A stretch of 64,000 nucleotides of DNA from Corbicula japonica. Lineage: Eukaryota > Mollusca > Bivalvia > Venerida > Cyrenidae. How positions within the stretch are numbered: position 1 is the stretch's first letter; every line of letters starts with the position of its first letter. The stretch lies in the NCBI GenBank assembly GCA_038501625.1, contig JAZAYU010000006.1, forward strand, positions 11,658,638 through 11,722,637, in the 5' to 3' direction. Shown here piece after piece: positions 11,397 to 22,926 of the stretch. The translations under genes were made by a program, and so were the position numbers. The notes under the pieces are model-generated. The model did not search any database. It had not been told where the DNA came from and worked only from the letters and a program-made list of their open reading frames with translations.

Positions 11397-12750
11397 AAGG
11401 GGAATTTTAAGTCCTATACGAATGTTTTGACAGAAATGTCACACTTACAACAAATTAACAATAACACACTTAAAATAACTAAAATAAACATTTAAAACAA
11501 AAATATTTTTAGAAAAAATAATGATTTTGTAGTAATTTGAAGACAAAAGAAATGAAATTGATAATGGAAAAAAGGGACTTTTAAAACATCATTTTTGACA
11601 GAATGTCAACCAAAGTTCAGCAGAGACTGGGGTGAAGTAGTCCAAATACTTCAGACTATATGCTTGCAAAGTTTTTGTTAAAGATAAATAAGGGGAATTT
11701 TAAGTCATATATGCATGTTTTGACTCTTTGAAATGTCACACTTACAACAAATTAACAATAACACACTTTCCATAACTAAAATAAATATTAAAAACAAAAA
11801 TACTTTTAGAAAATATAATGATTTTGTAGTAATTTGAAAACGAAAGAAATGAAATTAATAATGGAAAAAATGTGACTTTTAAAACATCATTTTTGACAGA
11901 ATGTAAACTAAAGTTCAGCAGAGAATGGGGTGATACCCTTTAAGTGGTTTTGTTCTGCGGGCTCCAAATTCTGCGGTTTTGTTATAATTCATTGGTGTTT
12001 TTATTTCTGCGTACATTATTTCTGCAGCATCAAGTTCTTTCATAATCGGACTAAAATTCTGTGGTCTCGCAGGCTGGGTCTCGGTATAAAGTAAAAACTA
12101 ATACAGCCATGTATTTTTTTTAAGTTACCAATCACATGTAAATGGAAAATATCTATGTATTGTTCAAAAAACAAAACAATCCATCATAGCTAACATGGTT
12201 TAGAATTTTGACTTGGGTGCAAACAATAATTATGTATAACAATTGGAAAAGATGCGCCAATTCAATCATTATCCGATGTGTCAAATATTTTACCGCGATT
12301 TACCTGTCTTTTAGTAATATGATGACATGGTTTGAACAGCTTTTAAATATGATCAGAGTAAAACCTGATTAACTTATCTTTTAAGAGTACCGGTAAATGC
12401 AACAGTATCCAAGCTCACTAAAATAAAAATTATCTTCAAATATTGTGTAATAAAGCACGTACAACTGTTGTATATAGCCTTCCCTTTTCATCCATTTCAG
12501 TATGCAACCCGTTGAAAAACGTTGGTCATCATTCGTTATTACTTTAGACATTTATTAAGTCAAAATTAAGAACACACACTGTGATCGATAAAAAGTTCAA
12601 TCGGGGATAAATATTCTGCTGATTTTAAATTTGCAGTAATTTATTTAACCGCAGAAATTGCAGAAATAAAGACACCACAGAAATAACCACTTATACACCA
12701 AGTCCAAATACTTTAGACTATATCATGTATATGCTTGCTATTTTATTTTT
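11397..12750. repeat. Tandem duplication of a ~293-bp repeat, second copy interrupted
   Basis: Copy 1 (11397-11689) and copy 2 (11690-11940 plus 12694-12750) share 'AGGGGAATTTTAAGTC', 'CACTTACAACAAATTAACAA', 'GACAGAATGT' and 'CCAAATACTTxAGACTATAT'. Copy 1 serves as the empty site for the insertion in copy 2. A diverged inverted relative occurs at about 17690-17815. Confidence 0.75.
11941..12693. mobile_element. MITE with TAAGTGGTT terminal inverted repeats
   Basis: The left end TAAGTGGTTTTGTTCTGCGG and the right end CACAGAAATAACCACTTA are inverted repeats. Subterminal 'ATTTCTGCG' and 'CGCAGAAAT' motifs also pair. The element interrupts copy 2 of the ~293-bp duplication, which is uninterrupted in copy 1. 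The exact target duplication is unclear. Confidence 0.7.
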
Positions 12751-13117
12751 TTGCCCTTTACTATCAAGCATGTAGTTTAAACGTGCCCGTTTAAATTCAT
12801 ATAGCATTTGTAAACTAGGCCATGGGTTTTTCATCACCGTCTGCAAGTCTGGAAAAGGGAGGTGTTCTCAAAGCAAACGGCCGCGTTCCGAGTTGTCATT
12901 TTTCCCAACTGAATACAAGTTTCGGCAAAATTGCATAAAGTAAATCAAAATACACAGTAAACAGCAGAGTGACTTCCCTTTATCTAGAAATTGCAAGCAT
13001 TTAGTGCCCCTGATGTAAGCACGAATATTTTCCTGACCTACTTCCAACATTATAGAGATAAATTTATATCAATAAATTAAGAACTACTCTGCATAAGTTT
13101 GCAGAAAGAACCTCACT
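12751..13117. other. Unassigned; possible NRDE2 upstream region
   Basis: The NRDE2 first exon and promoter would be expected in or near 11204-13117 on the minus strand. I found no ATG exon with a donor in the right phase that I could defend. A short minus-strand ORF at 12868-13050 has no recognisable features. Confidence 0.3.
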
Positions 13118-13258
13118 GGGGGTAGACCAACATATGTATTTCAAAGTTGGCTCCGCCTAAAATAATATGTTGCACTTCCGGGATTCCATATGTTAGTCGA
13201 AAATCGACTAGAAAACGGTAGGCAACTTTGTTTTTTTTTCGATCAAATTTAATATTTC

Positions 13259-13593
13259 CTGGACTTTTCATCAGAAAATAGGGAAGGGGCCCTGGCCTTT
13301 CTAATTGGGAAATTTATGCGTGATAATTGTTTATTTTGGGAAAACAAAATTAATTGAAAAATGGGTTCTAGTTTGAATAGTAATATGTATTTTAAAACTT
13401 AAATCTAATCTTTAAGCAATTTATTTTTCAGACTTCAATTTTCAAACACCCCTCCAGAGGAGTTTTAACCATTTTTGGACATCTCGCCTATCATTTTGGG
13501 AAGAGTCTCTGCCACAGTTGGGAAAAATACTGTATTTTTGGATTGAGAAGAGGCCTTTTATAGGCCTCTGTTATATAAGGATGAAAAGCCCTG
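13259..13593. mobile_element. CAGGG-ended MITE with 5-bp TSD, copy 1
   Basis: It sits in the left arm of the palindromic element. The left end CTGGACTTTTCATC is a mutated form of CAGGGCTTTTCATC, and the right end is GATGAAAAGCCCTG. The flanks are ATTTC (13254-13258) and ATTTC (13594-13598). The right arm supplies the empty site (AATATTTCAATGCACG on the complement), which confirms both the boundary and the 5-bp duplication. It is about the same length as, and similar to, 14944-15286. Confidence 0.92.
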
Positions 13594-13634
13594 ATTTCAA
13601 TGCACGATTTTGAAAAAATCTCAATGCTATTTGC

Positions 13635-15318
13635 TAGTGATGTAACAATTATCGATTAAAATCGCTTAATCGTCTATGAGTGCCTTTTCGATTTGATAAT
13701 CGATGTCATTCCCTCATAATCGATTTATATTGATGTTTACCACTGTCAGTTAAGTAAGGCATATTGTAGTCATTTATTTGTACAAGTCATAAATTTTGTT
13801 GACCTTGTAGGTATTTTTTTCCATTTATAACCTGTTTTGGGGGTTGCAGGGATTCAAATAGGTGCAGATTTTTGCATTTTGATGCACACAAATTTGATTT
13901 GTTCCACTTTTGACTGGATATATTTTTTGCAAAGCATTGTTCTTTCATCCTATTTTCATTCAATGTTTAGTACATGAAAAAAATAATTGAAAGATGTTAT
14001 ATTTTATCTTTAAAACTCCAAATTTTATGTTAAAAGTGGCAGCAAGCACACAACAGTAAAGGGTAATTTTGTTAGCTACTCCCATTTTGTGAATGATACA
14101 CTAAGCTGTTTCATAAATTGGTTCTTGTCAATGAAATCACATTGGAAGTGGCAAATGATTCCAGTCAATGATTGTTCATGATTTGCAACCAATATCCCAA
14201 TACTATGATTGTGTCTGAAATTGTTAGCAAATAAAGGTTCAAGTTAAAGGGTGTAGTTGTCTCTTGAATAGTGATTATTTAAAATACTTTACTACCAAAT
14301 GGGATTACATTCTGTATGTGATGCTATCATAATTTACAAATGCATTAACAATTGAACATGTTCAGTCATCAATCCAAGATCATGTTGATGCTTTTTCATA
14401 CTGAATTCTATTAGAATTCTGCTTCAACTTTGAAAAAAAACTAGCATGGAAATTTTACGAGCAGAATTTAAAGTACTTAGTTTATGTATTTTTGTTTTTG
14501 ATTTCTCGCAGAAAAAAGCACTGTATTATTTTGCTCATACTTTTCAATGCCTTTGAAATTGCAGCTTGCTGCTTAAGGTCACAGTGTATTTGTAGTCCTT
14601 TACATAATTAGTTTTTGAGAAAACTAACCCCAAAAATAGGGCAAAGCATTCATGCCACACAACATAGCACCCAGACTAACCTTCTGTAGATTTTCAAGTT
14701 AACATTATAGCTGTACAAGAATGTAGGTTCTGTTATTTACATAATGACTGTATAGTGTTTAATTGAATTGATTCTCTCAATTGTCTTATTTATATTTAAA
14801 GTAGCTAGTTTATAGAACATAATTAAACATTAAAGGTGTATATCATAACACAGGCATTAACCTTCAAAGCCTGTGTCAAAGTTTTCGATTATTTTCCGAT
14901 TTAAATCGATTTCTTCTAGGAATTTCGATTCGATAATCGATTACAGGGCTTTTCATCAGAAAATTGGGAAGAGACCCTGGCCTTTCAAATTGGGAAATTA
15001 ATGCGAGATAATTGTTTATTTTGGGAAAACAAAATAATTTAAAGATGGGTACTCATTAATAAATTTGAATAGTAATAAGTTTTTCAGCTAAAATTTAATT
15101 TTTTAAAGCACTTTCTTTTTTCATACGTCAATTTTCAAACTCCTCTCAGAGAATTTTCATCCATTTTAGCACATCTTACCTAGCATTTTGGGAAGATTCT
15201 CTGCCACAGTTGGGAAAAATTACTATGTTTTTGGATTGGGAAGTAGCCTTATACAGGCCTCTGTTGTATAAGAATGAAAAGCCCTGGATTATGATATTTG
15301 TCCGATTCTGCAACACTA
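13635..15318. mobile_element. Non-autonomous hAT element with 8-bp TSD
   Basis: It begins TAGTGATGTAAC and ends GTTGCA-type DNA whose complement starts TAGTGTTGCAGAATCGG. The flanks CTATTTGC (13627-13634) and CTATTTGC (15319-15326) are a perfect 8-bp duplication, typical of hAT. The empty site is visible in the right arm of the host palindrome ('CTATTAGCAGTGGTATAC' on the complement). Subterminal ATCGATT/AATCGAT repeats occur at both ends. No transposase frame was seen. Confidence 0.9.
14944..15286. mobile_element. CAGGG-ended MITE with 5-bp TSD, copy 2 (nested in hAT)
   Basis: Termini are CAGGGCTTTTCATC and GAATGAAAAGCCCTG. The flanks GATTA (14939-14943) and GATTA (15287-15291) are a perfect 5-bp duplication. 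The interior matches 13259-13593 ('GATAATTGTTTATTTTGGGA', 'TCTGCCACAGTTGGGAAAAA', 'AGGCCTCTGTT'). It landed inside the hAT element, so it is at least the second insertion layer here. Confidence 0.92.
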
Positions 15319-15974
15319 CTATTTGCCGTGGTATACATTTCGGAGTCTGAAGATGCAAAGTTTAGTTTTGTACCTGGAATATTCGTGTAGAAATCGTTTT
15401 GCTAGTGCTGACCTAAATCTGTCAACATTGTCTACATCTGTTGTTTTTCGCTAGATTTTGGTTATACCGATAAGATACTGGTACAATTTTGTCATATAAT
15501 GCAAATTTACAATTAGAAAGACCCTAACGGACAATTTGTTTTGGTCACAAAGACAAGAAATCACCAGATATAAACAAATTCAAATTGGGCTCCATATGTT
15601 GTCATGGATTCCATGTGTTGTATTTTTTCATGAAATCTTGTGGAGATATTGCTGACGCGAAGTCGTGTCTTATTTAATAATAAATGGATATTCGTGAGTA
15701 TTATAAAGTAGCTGAATGTATTTAAGACGGAGCTGTTCGATAATCATGAATATCTTGCCAGGGTTTATGATAGACAATAACACATTGGGTGTAAGTAGTC
15801 ATAGACCATACCCCATGCACCAAAAACGAGTTCCGAATCAAGTCTGGTTTTCATAAGTTTATTAAAATGTATATATGTTTGCCATCTATTGTTATATCAT
15901 TCTTTTAATTATAGAAAATGGAAAGCAACAGGAAAAAAAATCTGCAAGGTTTGCAGAAAGACACTTTCAAAATC

Positions 15975-16243
15975 TTATTGAATTTGGCAAGTTTTTTGAT
16001 GTGCCTGAAAACTGGACTTAATGTGAAATGTTTTATTACACCTGGTGCACTTATAATTCAAGCCAATGTCATGTGTTCTGCTCGGGTGATATTTAAGTTG
16101 ATATTGATATTTGAATGCACTTATGCAGTGCTCGCATGTACAGAGTTTCAGGGCTGCATGCATTGATCGCTCGTGCCTTGAGCAAACCCACTTTTCTTTA
16201 AATTCTTTCCCACAAGCACTGCAAGAGTACGAGTCTATTGGTG
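15975..16243 (-). CDS. Three-finger C2H2-type zinc-finger frame in the palindrome loop
   Basis: The minus-strand frame reads CSACGKEFKEKWVCSR-HERSMH, then CEHCISAFKYQYQLKY-HPSRTH, then CTRCNKTFHIKSSFQA-HQKTC. The first two fit C-x2-C-x12-H-x4-H exactly, and the third ends in Cys (C2HC). The frame closes at a stop near 15975 and stays open upstream into the right arm of the palindrome. Start and splicing are unclear, so this may be an exon. Each finger keeps the zinc ligands and the F and hydrophobic positions of the fold. It may be a captured host fragment or the remnant of an element-encoded DNA-binding protein. Confidence 0.6.
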
Positions 16244-16913
16244 CATGGGGTATGGTCTATGACTACTTACACCCAATGTGTTAGTGTCTATCATAAACGC
16301 GGGCAAGATATTCATGATTATCGAACAGCTCCGTCTTAAATACATTCAGCTACTTTATAATACTCATGAATATCCATTTATTATTAAATAAGAGACGACT
16401 TCGCGTCAACAATATCTCCATTAGATTTCATTAAAAAAATACAACACATGGAATCCACAACAACATATGGAGCCCAATTTGAATTTTTTTATATCTGGTG
16501 ATTTCTTGTCTTTGTGACCAAAACAAACTGTCCGTTAGGGTCCTTCTAATTGTAAATTTGCACTATATGAAAAAATTGTACCAGTATCTTATATCGGTAT
16601 AACCAAAATCTTGTGTAAAAAAAGACAGATGGAGACAATGTTGACAGATTTAGGTCAGCACTAGAAAAACGATTTCTACACGAATATTCCAGGTACAAAA
16701 CTAAACTTTGCATCTTCAGACTCCGAAATGTATACCACTGCTAATAGCATTGAGATTTTTTCAAAATCGTGCATTGAAATATTAAATTTGATCGAAAAAA
16801 AACAGTCACCTACCGTTTTCTCGTTGATTTTCGACTAACATATGGAATCCCGGAAGTACAACATATTATTTTAGGCGTAGCCAACTTTGAAATACATACG
16901 TTGGTCTATCCCC

Positions 16914-17577
16914 TGTGACCTTGAACTGGGCAATATACATTATAATCCTAGATGTAAGACACTTAATTCTTATTGTAATGTATTTTCGCGACGATGATTA
17001 CTTTGCACAACAATAAACAAAAAGTACTACTGTTAAAACATAATATTATGTTATCTGATCTATTTAGATTATACTCGGCACAGAATAAAACGCAGACAAT
17101 ATAGAATATAGAAGGCTGCAGACAATATAGGTAAAGAAGGGTGTTGAAAAACGCAGACAATATAGATAATGAAGGAAACTAGAAAACGCAGACAACATAA
17201 AATAAATAGAAAATATTTTTTTTTGGTTTAAATTAACGATATTTGAAGCTGTAGAAAATAGAGAAAAAGCTTTTATTATTGATAAATTTAAGTGATATTT
17301 TAAATTAATGTAATAGTTTTCATTTACTAGGGTAAGGTAATAATTAACTCAAATGGTAATAATGACAATATTATTATACTCTACATAGTATAGCAGACAT
17401 TCTGATTCTTATGGTTAAAATTAAAACACGAGAATCAGTCTCCAGAAACTGAAGTTGTTTACAAACTTCACAACAACGTTTAGAATGAGTGATTATTCAA
17501 AGGAAGCCGTTGAAGACAAACACTGGCACTTGTTTGATGCGAGATTTTGGGTTTATATCGACCGATCACATGCCTTT
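16914..17577. repeat. AT-rich DNA with a short tandem repeat
   Basis: Between 17087 and 17210, 'ACGCAGACAATATAGA' or a variant recurs about four times at 30-45 bp spacing. A plus-strand frame starting MSDYSKEAVEDKHWHLFDAR (from 17485) is open, but I cannot assign it. Confidence 0.5.
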
Positions 17578-18374
17578 GCAGGGCACTTGTGGGTCATTTT
17601 TGGGGCCCAATATGGGCCACATTCCCCTCTCAAAATAGTTTTTTCCCCCAAATCACAGAAATATACAAGCTATTATAATTAGTAGTAGAACACAGTGTAA
17701 CGAGTAAGTGTGACACTTGAAAGTCAACGCATGCATACAGGACTTAAAATTCCCCATTTTTTGTCTTTTGTCTTAAATTTTAAGATGCAAAACTCCCCTT
17801 CATAAGGGTTTAGGTTCGTGTTCCCAAAAGTTGTCTAGTGCCCTGGGTTGGCGACGAGTAAAGAGGTGTAGAATTCCACTCGACCGCTTGCAATGGCGAG
17901 TAAGTGATCCGTTGGGTCGAGTGAAGCGGCGGAAACACTCGACCGACTGGGCGAGTAAATTTTTCAGCAATGCAAATGTGTTTTCTTCGGAAAATGAAAT
18001 ATTTTCTCTTTGTTTACAAAATACAATTTGATTTCTGGTATTTCGGTCGAATTCCCATGCATTCGGAACATTTCTGATGTAAAGGTAATAGCAGCAATTT
18101 ATTTTTATTCTCACTGGCTTTCCCAAATCAGAACAAGACTTCAAGTGCACGTATTTTTACGCTATAAGTCAAAATGTCGAAACAAATGAAGATATCGTTT
18201 TTTACACAAGTAGACAATTGGAAATTTTATTTAAAATGTAAGGGCGAGTGAACTTTCTGTAAGGGCGAGTGCACTTCCTCATTCACTCAGCCTGCAGGGC
18301 GAGTGGGTCCAAAAATATTTCTACCCCTATGGAGTACCGAGTCTGAGTGATTTGAACCAATGAATGTAGGTACC
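17578..18374. repeat. Fragments of dispersed repeats
   Basis: 17578-17690 starts CAGGGCACTTGTGGG and shares 'GGGGCCCAATATGGGCC' style sequence with the MITE at 9515. 17690-17815 is a diverged inverted relative of the 11397 repeat. 17830-18300 is rich in 'GGGCGAGT' and 'CACTCG' motifs in both orientations and is probably another MITE, but I could not fix its ends. Confidence 0.4.
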
Positions 18375-20455
18375 CAGGGCTTTTTTCACTGCAAGGGGAA
18401 GGGGCGCATGCCCTATACTTTTGGGGAAAAAGCATTATTTTTCTCTAAAGGGGAATGAAACAAGAGCTGTCAGAGGAGACAGCATGCTCGACTATTCGAA
18501 TCATTTGAAACAAATGCAATTTGAAGATTAAAACAATAACAACTATGGCCATACATTCATGTGCAATCAGGAAAAATATTAACAAGTGAATGGTACGGGA
18601 GAAATTCTTTTCAAATAACAGAAATAATTCCTAAATGTACCATAAATATTAAACTGAATAGGGGAATAACTATGAAATATTTCTGAATTTGTTAGAAAAC
18701 TTGTAAGTAATTTTTTATTAGAGACAATTACTTTTAGTCAAATATCAATCACTTCAGTAATGTTACAGAAAAAGAACTGAAATGAAAATATAATGGTAGT
18801 TTGAAGTTGATACCTTAAGTATTTGCAAAGTTATCGATGAAGTGCACTTAAGTGAAAATATAAGTGAAACTAGAAATGTGTCCGTAGGACACGGATGCCC
18901 CGCTATGCATCATTTTCAGACACTCAAGTGCAATGATGGGAATAATACGCGATATACTGCCCTTTCATGGTAAACATTTGTGTCAAGTTTTTTTGAAATC
19001 CCTCCAATTATAATGAAGTTACAGCCTGGACAAGAAAATTCTATTTTTAGTAACAGTGACCTTGACCTTGGACCTTCAGGCTTGGGTATTGTGCGGACAC
19101 ACTGCCTTTTCATGAACATTTGTGCAAAGTTATTTTGAAATCCCTCCATTTATAACAAAGTAACAGCCAGGACAAGATAATTCTATTTTTAGTAACAGTG
19201 ACCTTGACCTTTGACCTACAGGCATGGGCATGGTACGTGACACACCGCCCTGTCATGGTGAACATTTGTGTCAAGTTATTTTGAAATCGTTCCATTCATA
19301 ACAAAGTTACAGCCTGGACAAGAAAATTCTATTTTAAGTAACAGTGACCTTGACCTTGGATCTACAGGCATGGGTATTGTGCGGACACACCGCCTTGTCA
19401 TGGTGAACATTTGTGCAAAGTTATTTTGAAATCCCTCCATTCATAACAAAGTAACAGCCTAGACAAGAAAATTCTATTTTTAGTAACAGTGACCTTGACC
19501 ATTGACCTACAGGCTAGGGCATGTACGTGACACACCGTCTTGATATGGTGAACAATTATACCAAGTTATTTAAAAACCCAATAAGAAATAACAAAGTTAC
19601 AGAGTGGACACGATTTTGCAAGAAAATTCTATTTTTAGTAACAGTGACCTTGACCTTGGACCTACAGGCATGGGTATTGTACGGGACACACCGCCTTGTC
19701 ATGGTGAACATTTGTGCCAAGTTATTTTGAAATCCCTCCATTCATAACGAAGTTAAGGGCCGACTGTATATTTTGCTTAACACAAAATGTAAGCGAAAAA
19801 GGGGCATAATTTGAAAAATATTGGAAGAAGGGTTATGGGTATTGTTGGTTATGATGTAGATTTTGATGGTGAAAATATATTTCAAGTTTCAAGGCAATAT
19901 GTCAACTAGTTTTAAAGTTAGGGGCAAAATGCATATTTTCCTTGACACAAAATATAAGAAAAAAGGGGCATAACTTGAAATATATTGACAGCAGAGTTAT
20001 GGGTCTTGTTGGTAATGATGTAGAATTTGATGGTGAATATATATTCCAAGTTTCAAGTTGATATCTCAAGTAGTTTATAAGTTTTGGACCAAAGTGCATA
20101 TTTTCCTTAACGCAAAATTTAAGTGAAAAAGGGGCATAACTTGAAAAATATTTGTAGCAGAGTTATGGGTGTTGTTGGTAATGATGTAGAATTTGATGGT
20201 GAATATATATTCCAAGTTTCAAGTTGATATCATAAGTAGTTTTCAAGTAATGGACCAAAGTGCATTTTTTGTTTAACGGACGCCGACGCCGACGCCGACA
20301 CCGGGGCGAGTAGGATAGCTCCCCTATTCTTCGAATAGTCGAGCTAAAAACCTGATGTTAAGTTACTTTTTGGGGAAAATTGCATGATTTTAAATAAATT
20401 TTCTGATGGGAAGGCACCCATTAAAGGCCCTTACTAAAGAAGGAAAAAAGCGCTG
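18375..20455. mobile_element. CAGGG-ended MITE split by a pearl-like element
   Basis: The left end CAGGGCTTTTTTCACTGC is flanked by GTACC. The right end GGAAAAAAGCGCTG is flanked by GTACT, a 5-bp duplication with one change. Without the insertion at 18459-20347 the element is about 190 bp and closely resembles the intact copy at 20609-20802 ('GGGGAATGAAAAAACCTGAT', 'GGGAAGGxxCCCAT'). Confidence 0.82.
18459..20347 (+). mobile_element. Pearl-like element P2 (CGACTATTCGAA type)
   Basis: The 5' end AACAAGAGCTGTCAGAGGAG has a short palindrome (CTGTC...GACAG) and then CTCGACTATTCGAA (18487-18500). It contains two array types: ~150-bp units with 'AACAGTGACCTTGACC' (19000-19740) and ~155-bp units with 'AAAAAGGGGCATAA' (19760-20270). 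A GACGCCGACGCCGAC run is followed by TTCGAATAGTCGAG (20330-20343) and terminal CTAA. The MITE at 20609 shows the empty site, with no target duplication beyond an ambiguous A-run. Confidence 0.85.
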
Positions 20456-20608
20456 GTACTGGTAACGAGGAACCTCCTCTACTTTCCCCTGTAAATCGGA
20501 CTAAAACTAAACTTGAATCCAGCCTTCCAACATATTTGGAAACCAAACAGAGCCCCATTCAGAAGCTATCCTTGAGCCAGCTGTAGCAAAGGACACATTG
20601 CCTCAACC

Positions 20609-20802
20609 CAAGGCTATTTTTACTTCCTGGGGAAGGTGCCCATGCCCTATTATTCTGGGGAAAATAGTATCATTTTCTCACCGGGGAATGAAAAAACCTG
20701 ATGTAAATTTACTTTCTGGGGAGATCTGCATGATTTTAAAGAAATTTTCTGAGGGGAAGGTGCCCATAAACGGCCCCTGCTATAGAAGGAAAAAAAGCCC
20801 TG
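20609..20802. mobile_element. CAGGG-type MITE with 5-bp TSD (194 bp)
   Basis: The termini CAAGGCTATTTTTACTTCC and GGAAAAAAAGCCCTG are diverged inverted repeats. The flanks CAACC (20604-20608) and CAACC (20803-20807) are a perfect 5-bp duplication. It is the uninterrupted relative of 18375-20455. Confidence 0.85.
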
Positions 20803-21220
20803 CAACCCGAAACTGAATCCAGCCCCCCTAGACAGGCAGTCATTGGATTGGCATAACTGTAACATCACTAATGGCTTTCCTGTTAAGGAACCAGACCTTA
20901 TGATGCTTTGTGAAGCTGAATAAAACTCACAGTGTAAATTTACATGAATTATGAACAAGAGCCAGTCGGAAACGACTGCATGCTCGACTATTCGAAAAGT
21001 TGGACTTATTTAAGCACATTTTAAACTGGGCTTCATTTAAACTGGGGAGTGATTCAGGAGTTTATGACACCTCCAACAAACACATGAACAAAAGTTTCTT
21101 AATCCAAGTTAGGAAATCAATAAATTACACTTAATTTATTCTTGTAGGGTTTTTTAGTGTTTACACAACCCAGCCCATACACCCCTGATCCCACACCCAT
21201 CAACCCACTATCCCTGTCCA

Positions 21221-21741
21221 CCTATAGTGGTGTGGTGTGGTGTAGTACAGTATGGTATGCTGGTTGCTGTTGTTGGTGGTGGTGGTGTTGTTGTTGGTGG
21301 TGGTGTTGCTGTTGTTGCTGGTGATGGTGTTGTTGTTGTTGTTGGGAGTTGTTGGGTGTTGTTGGTGGTGGTGTTGTTGTTAGTGGTGGAGGTAGTGTTG
21401 TTGCTGTTGGTGTTGGTGGTGTTGGTTGTTGGTGTTTTTGCTATTGCTGGTGTTGATGTTGTTGTTGGTGGTGGTGGTGGTGGTGTTGTTGGTGTTGTTG
21501 GTGGTGTTGTTGTTGGTGTTGTTGTTGGTGGTGGTGTTGTTGTTGACGGTGTTGTTGATGTTGTTGTTGGTGGTGGTGGTGTTGTTGTTGGTGTTGTTGT
21601 TGGTGGTGGTGGTTTTGGTGGTGGTGTTGTTGTTGGTGGTGGTGTTGTTGTTGGTGGTGGTATTGTTGATGTTGTTGTTGGTTGTGTTTGTTGTGGTGTT
21701 GTTATCGGCGTTGGTGGTGGTGGTATGTGGTGGTGATATGT
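21221..21741. repeat. GT-rich microsatellite (TTG/GTG)n
   Basis: About 500 bp of GTTGTTGGTGGTGG-type simple repeat. It is read as Val/Gly/Leu on one strand and Asn/Thr on the other, so the ORFs here are not genes. Confidence 0.95.
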
Positions 21742-22330
21742 GCAGGGTTCTCAATAACAGCCGGCCACCGGCCAAAATGGCCGTTTAAAATCAAGTTTCG
21801 GCCGGTTGAAATCCCGACGGTTAAAAAAACGAGCATTGTTGAATGTATGTATTTTCGGTAATGTTGGTCCTTTTCGGCACTTTCTCCCCTTTGCGCTATA
21901 TATTCATGTTTCGGAATGCTTTGGATAACAGCGTTAACGCAATGTAGACTGGTATATATTTTCCAATAATTTGTGATAGTTTGATCGCTCTGTGTAGCGA
22001 AAAAGCGAACACAGTCCAATATGTTTTAAAAACGTGATCTGTCAAAATGAAAGAGAAAGTTGGACTGCCAGTTGAATTTGTTTAAATATATCACGGCCAG
22101 TTATTAGTTTCAGCGTTGATTAGTGTGTTTGGTCCCCTTTTGCTTGTTCTTGTTTTCATGCTAATCAGTCCCTGTGCAATTCTTTAACTTTTAACCAACC
22201 GTTTTCATTTCTGCACTTGTTGTGCATTAATTTTGCCTTTCGTAGTTATTATCGAAGTTCCTTGTTTTGTATGAATAATTTGATGAAAAAAATGAAAGAC
22301 TATTTTCATATGGTAATTACTGAATGAAAT

Positions 22331-22926
22331 AAAAGAGCAGGGGTTTTTGAAGGAAGAGGGGAAGACGCTGGACGCTGGTCAAAAGGGGAAAAATGCGTGA
22401 AAAATACAAAATTGGGGAAAATTTAGTTTATTATTCACTCTTACTTGTATTAGCTACAGTGAATGTTTATATCAAGTTTATGCTTCTGTCTATCTTTTTT
22501 ACTTTAGCTTTCATTACCAAACAGTCTATTTAGCATACAGAGGCATATCTCTTTGTTATCTGTTCTTAAACAGTACAAGAATAAGTTTATTTATACTTGC
22601 TCACTTTCGGAGCCTGCTTGAAATGTACAGTATCCATTAATCGTGTGTTTTGAATCAAAATCATTTCGGATGCAAGATTTTCAGAAATCTTTTGTTTAGG
22701 CCAGTGCTTGGGTAGTTATTGATTATTTCCAACTTAATTGCTGAATTCCCCAAGAAAATTAAATATTGCTGCTCAAAAGGAGTGTTCGAGCAATTCCCCC
22801 CCCCCCCCCCGCTCCCTGATAGTGATACGCACATGCTAATACAACACGCGACGAACGATGATAAATGATCATAATAATTACACGGTACTTTGACTTTTAA
22901 ATGTCGCGATAATTTAATTTTTATTG
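22331..22926. other. Unassigned interior with a CAGGGG terminus and poly-C run
   Basis: CAGGGGTTTTTGAAGG at about 22338 looks like a MITE terminus, but no partner or duplication was found. A run of about 15 C occurs near 22797-22812. Confidence 0.35.

Larger units (their letters stand above)
13118..16913. mobile_element. Large palindromic (foldback) DNA element carrying a C2H2 zinc-finger ORF
   Basis: The left arm begins GGGGGTAGACCAAC at 13118 and the right arm ends as its inverse (GTTGGTCTATCCCC) at 16913. The arms stay complementary to about 15823 and 16238, including 'CTTCCGGGATTCCATATG', 'GGTATACATTTCGGAGTCTG' and 'ACACATTGGGTGTAAGTAGT'. Subtracting two insertions (13259-13593, and 13635-15318 with a third nested inside it) and their target duplications leaves a left arm of 674 bp. 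The right arm is 676 bp. The 414-bp loop carries the zinc-finger frame. No transposase is visible, so the element is non-autonomous. Its superfamily is unresolved. Confidence 0.85.

Noticed and set aside
12790..12890. Candidate NRDE2 first exon (minus, ...FPDLQTVMKN)
   Set aside because: No in-frame ATG and no donor in the required phase; the resemblance to the vertebrate N-terminus is only a few residues.
17485..17682. Plus-strand frame MSDYSKEAVEDKHWHLFDAR as a gene start
   Set aside because: It runs into a MITE fragment at 17578 and no partner exon or family was recognised.
21227..21788. Long Val/Gly- and Asn/Thr-rich ORFs on both strands
   Set aside because: They are translations of a GT-rich microsatellite.
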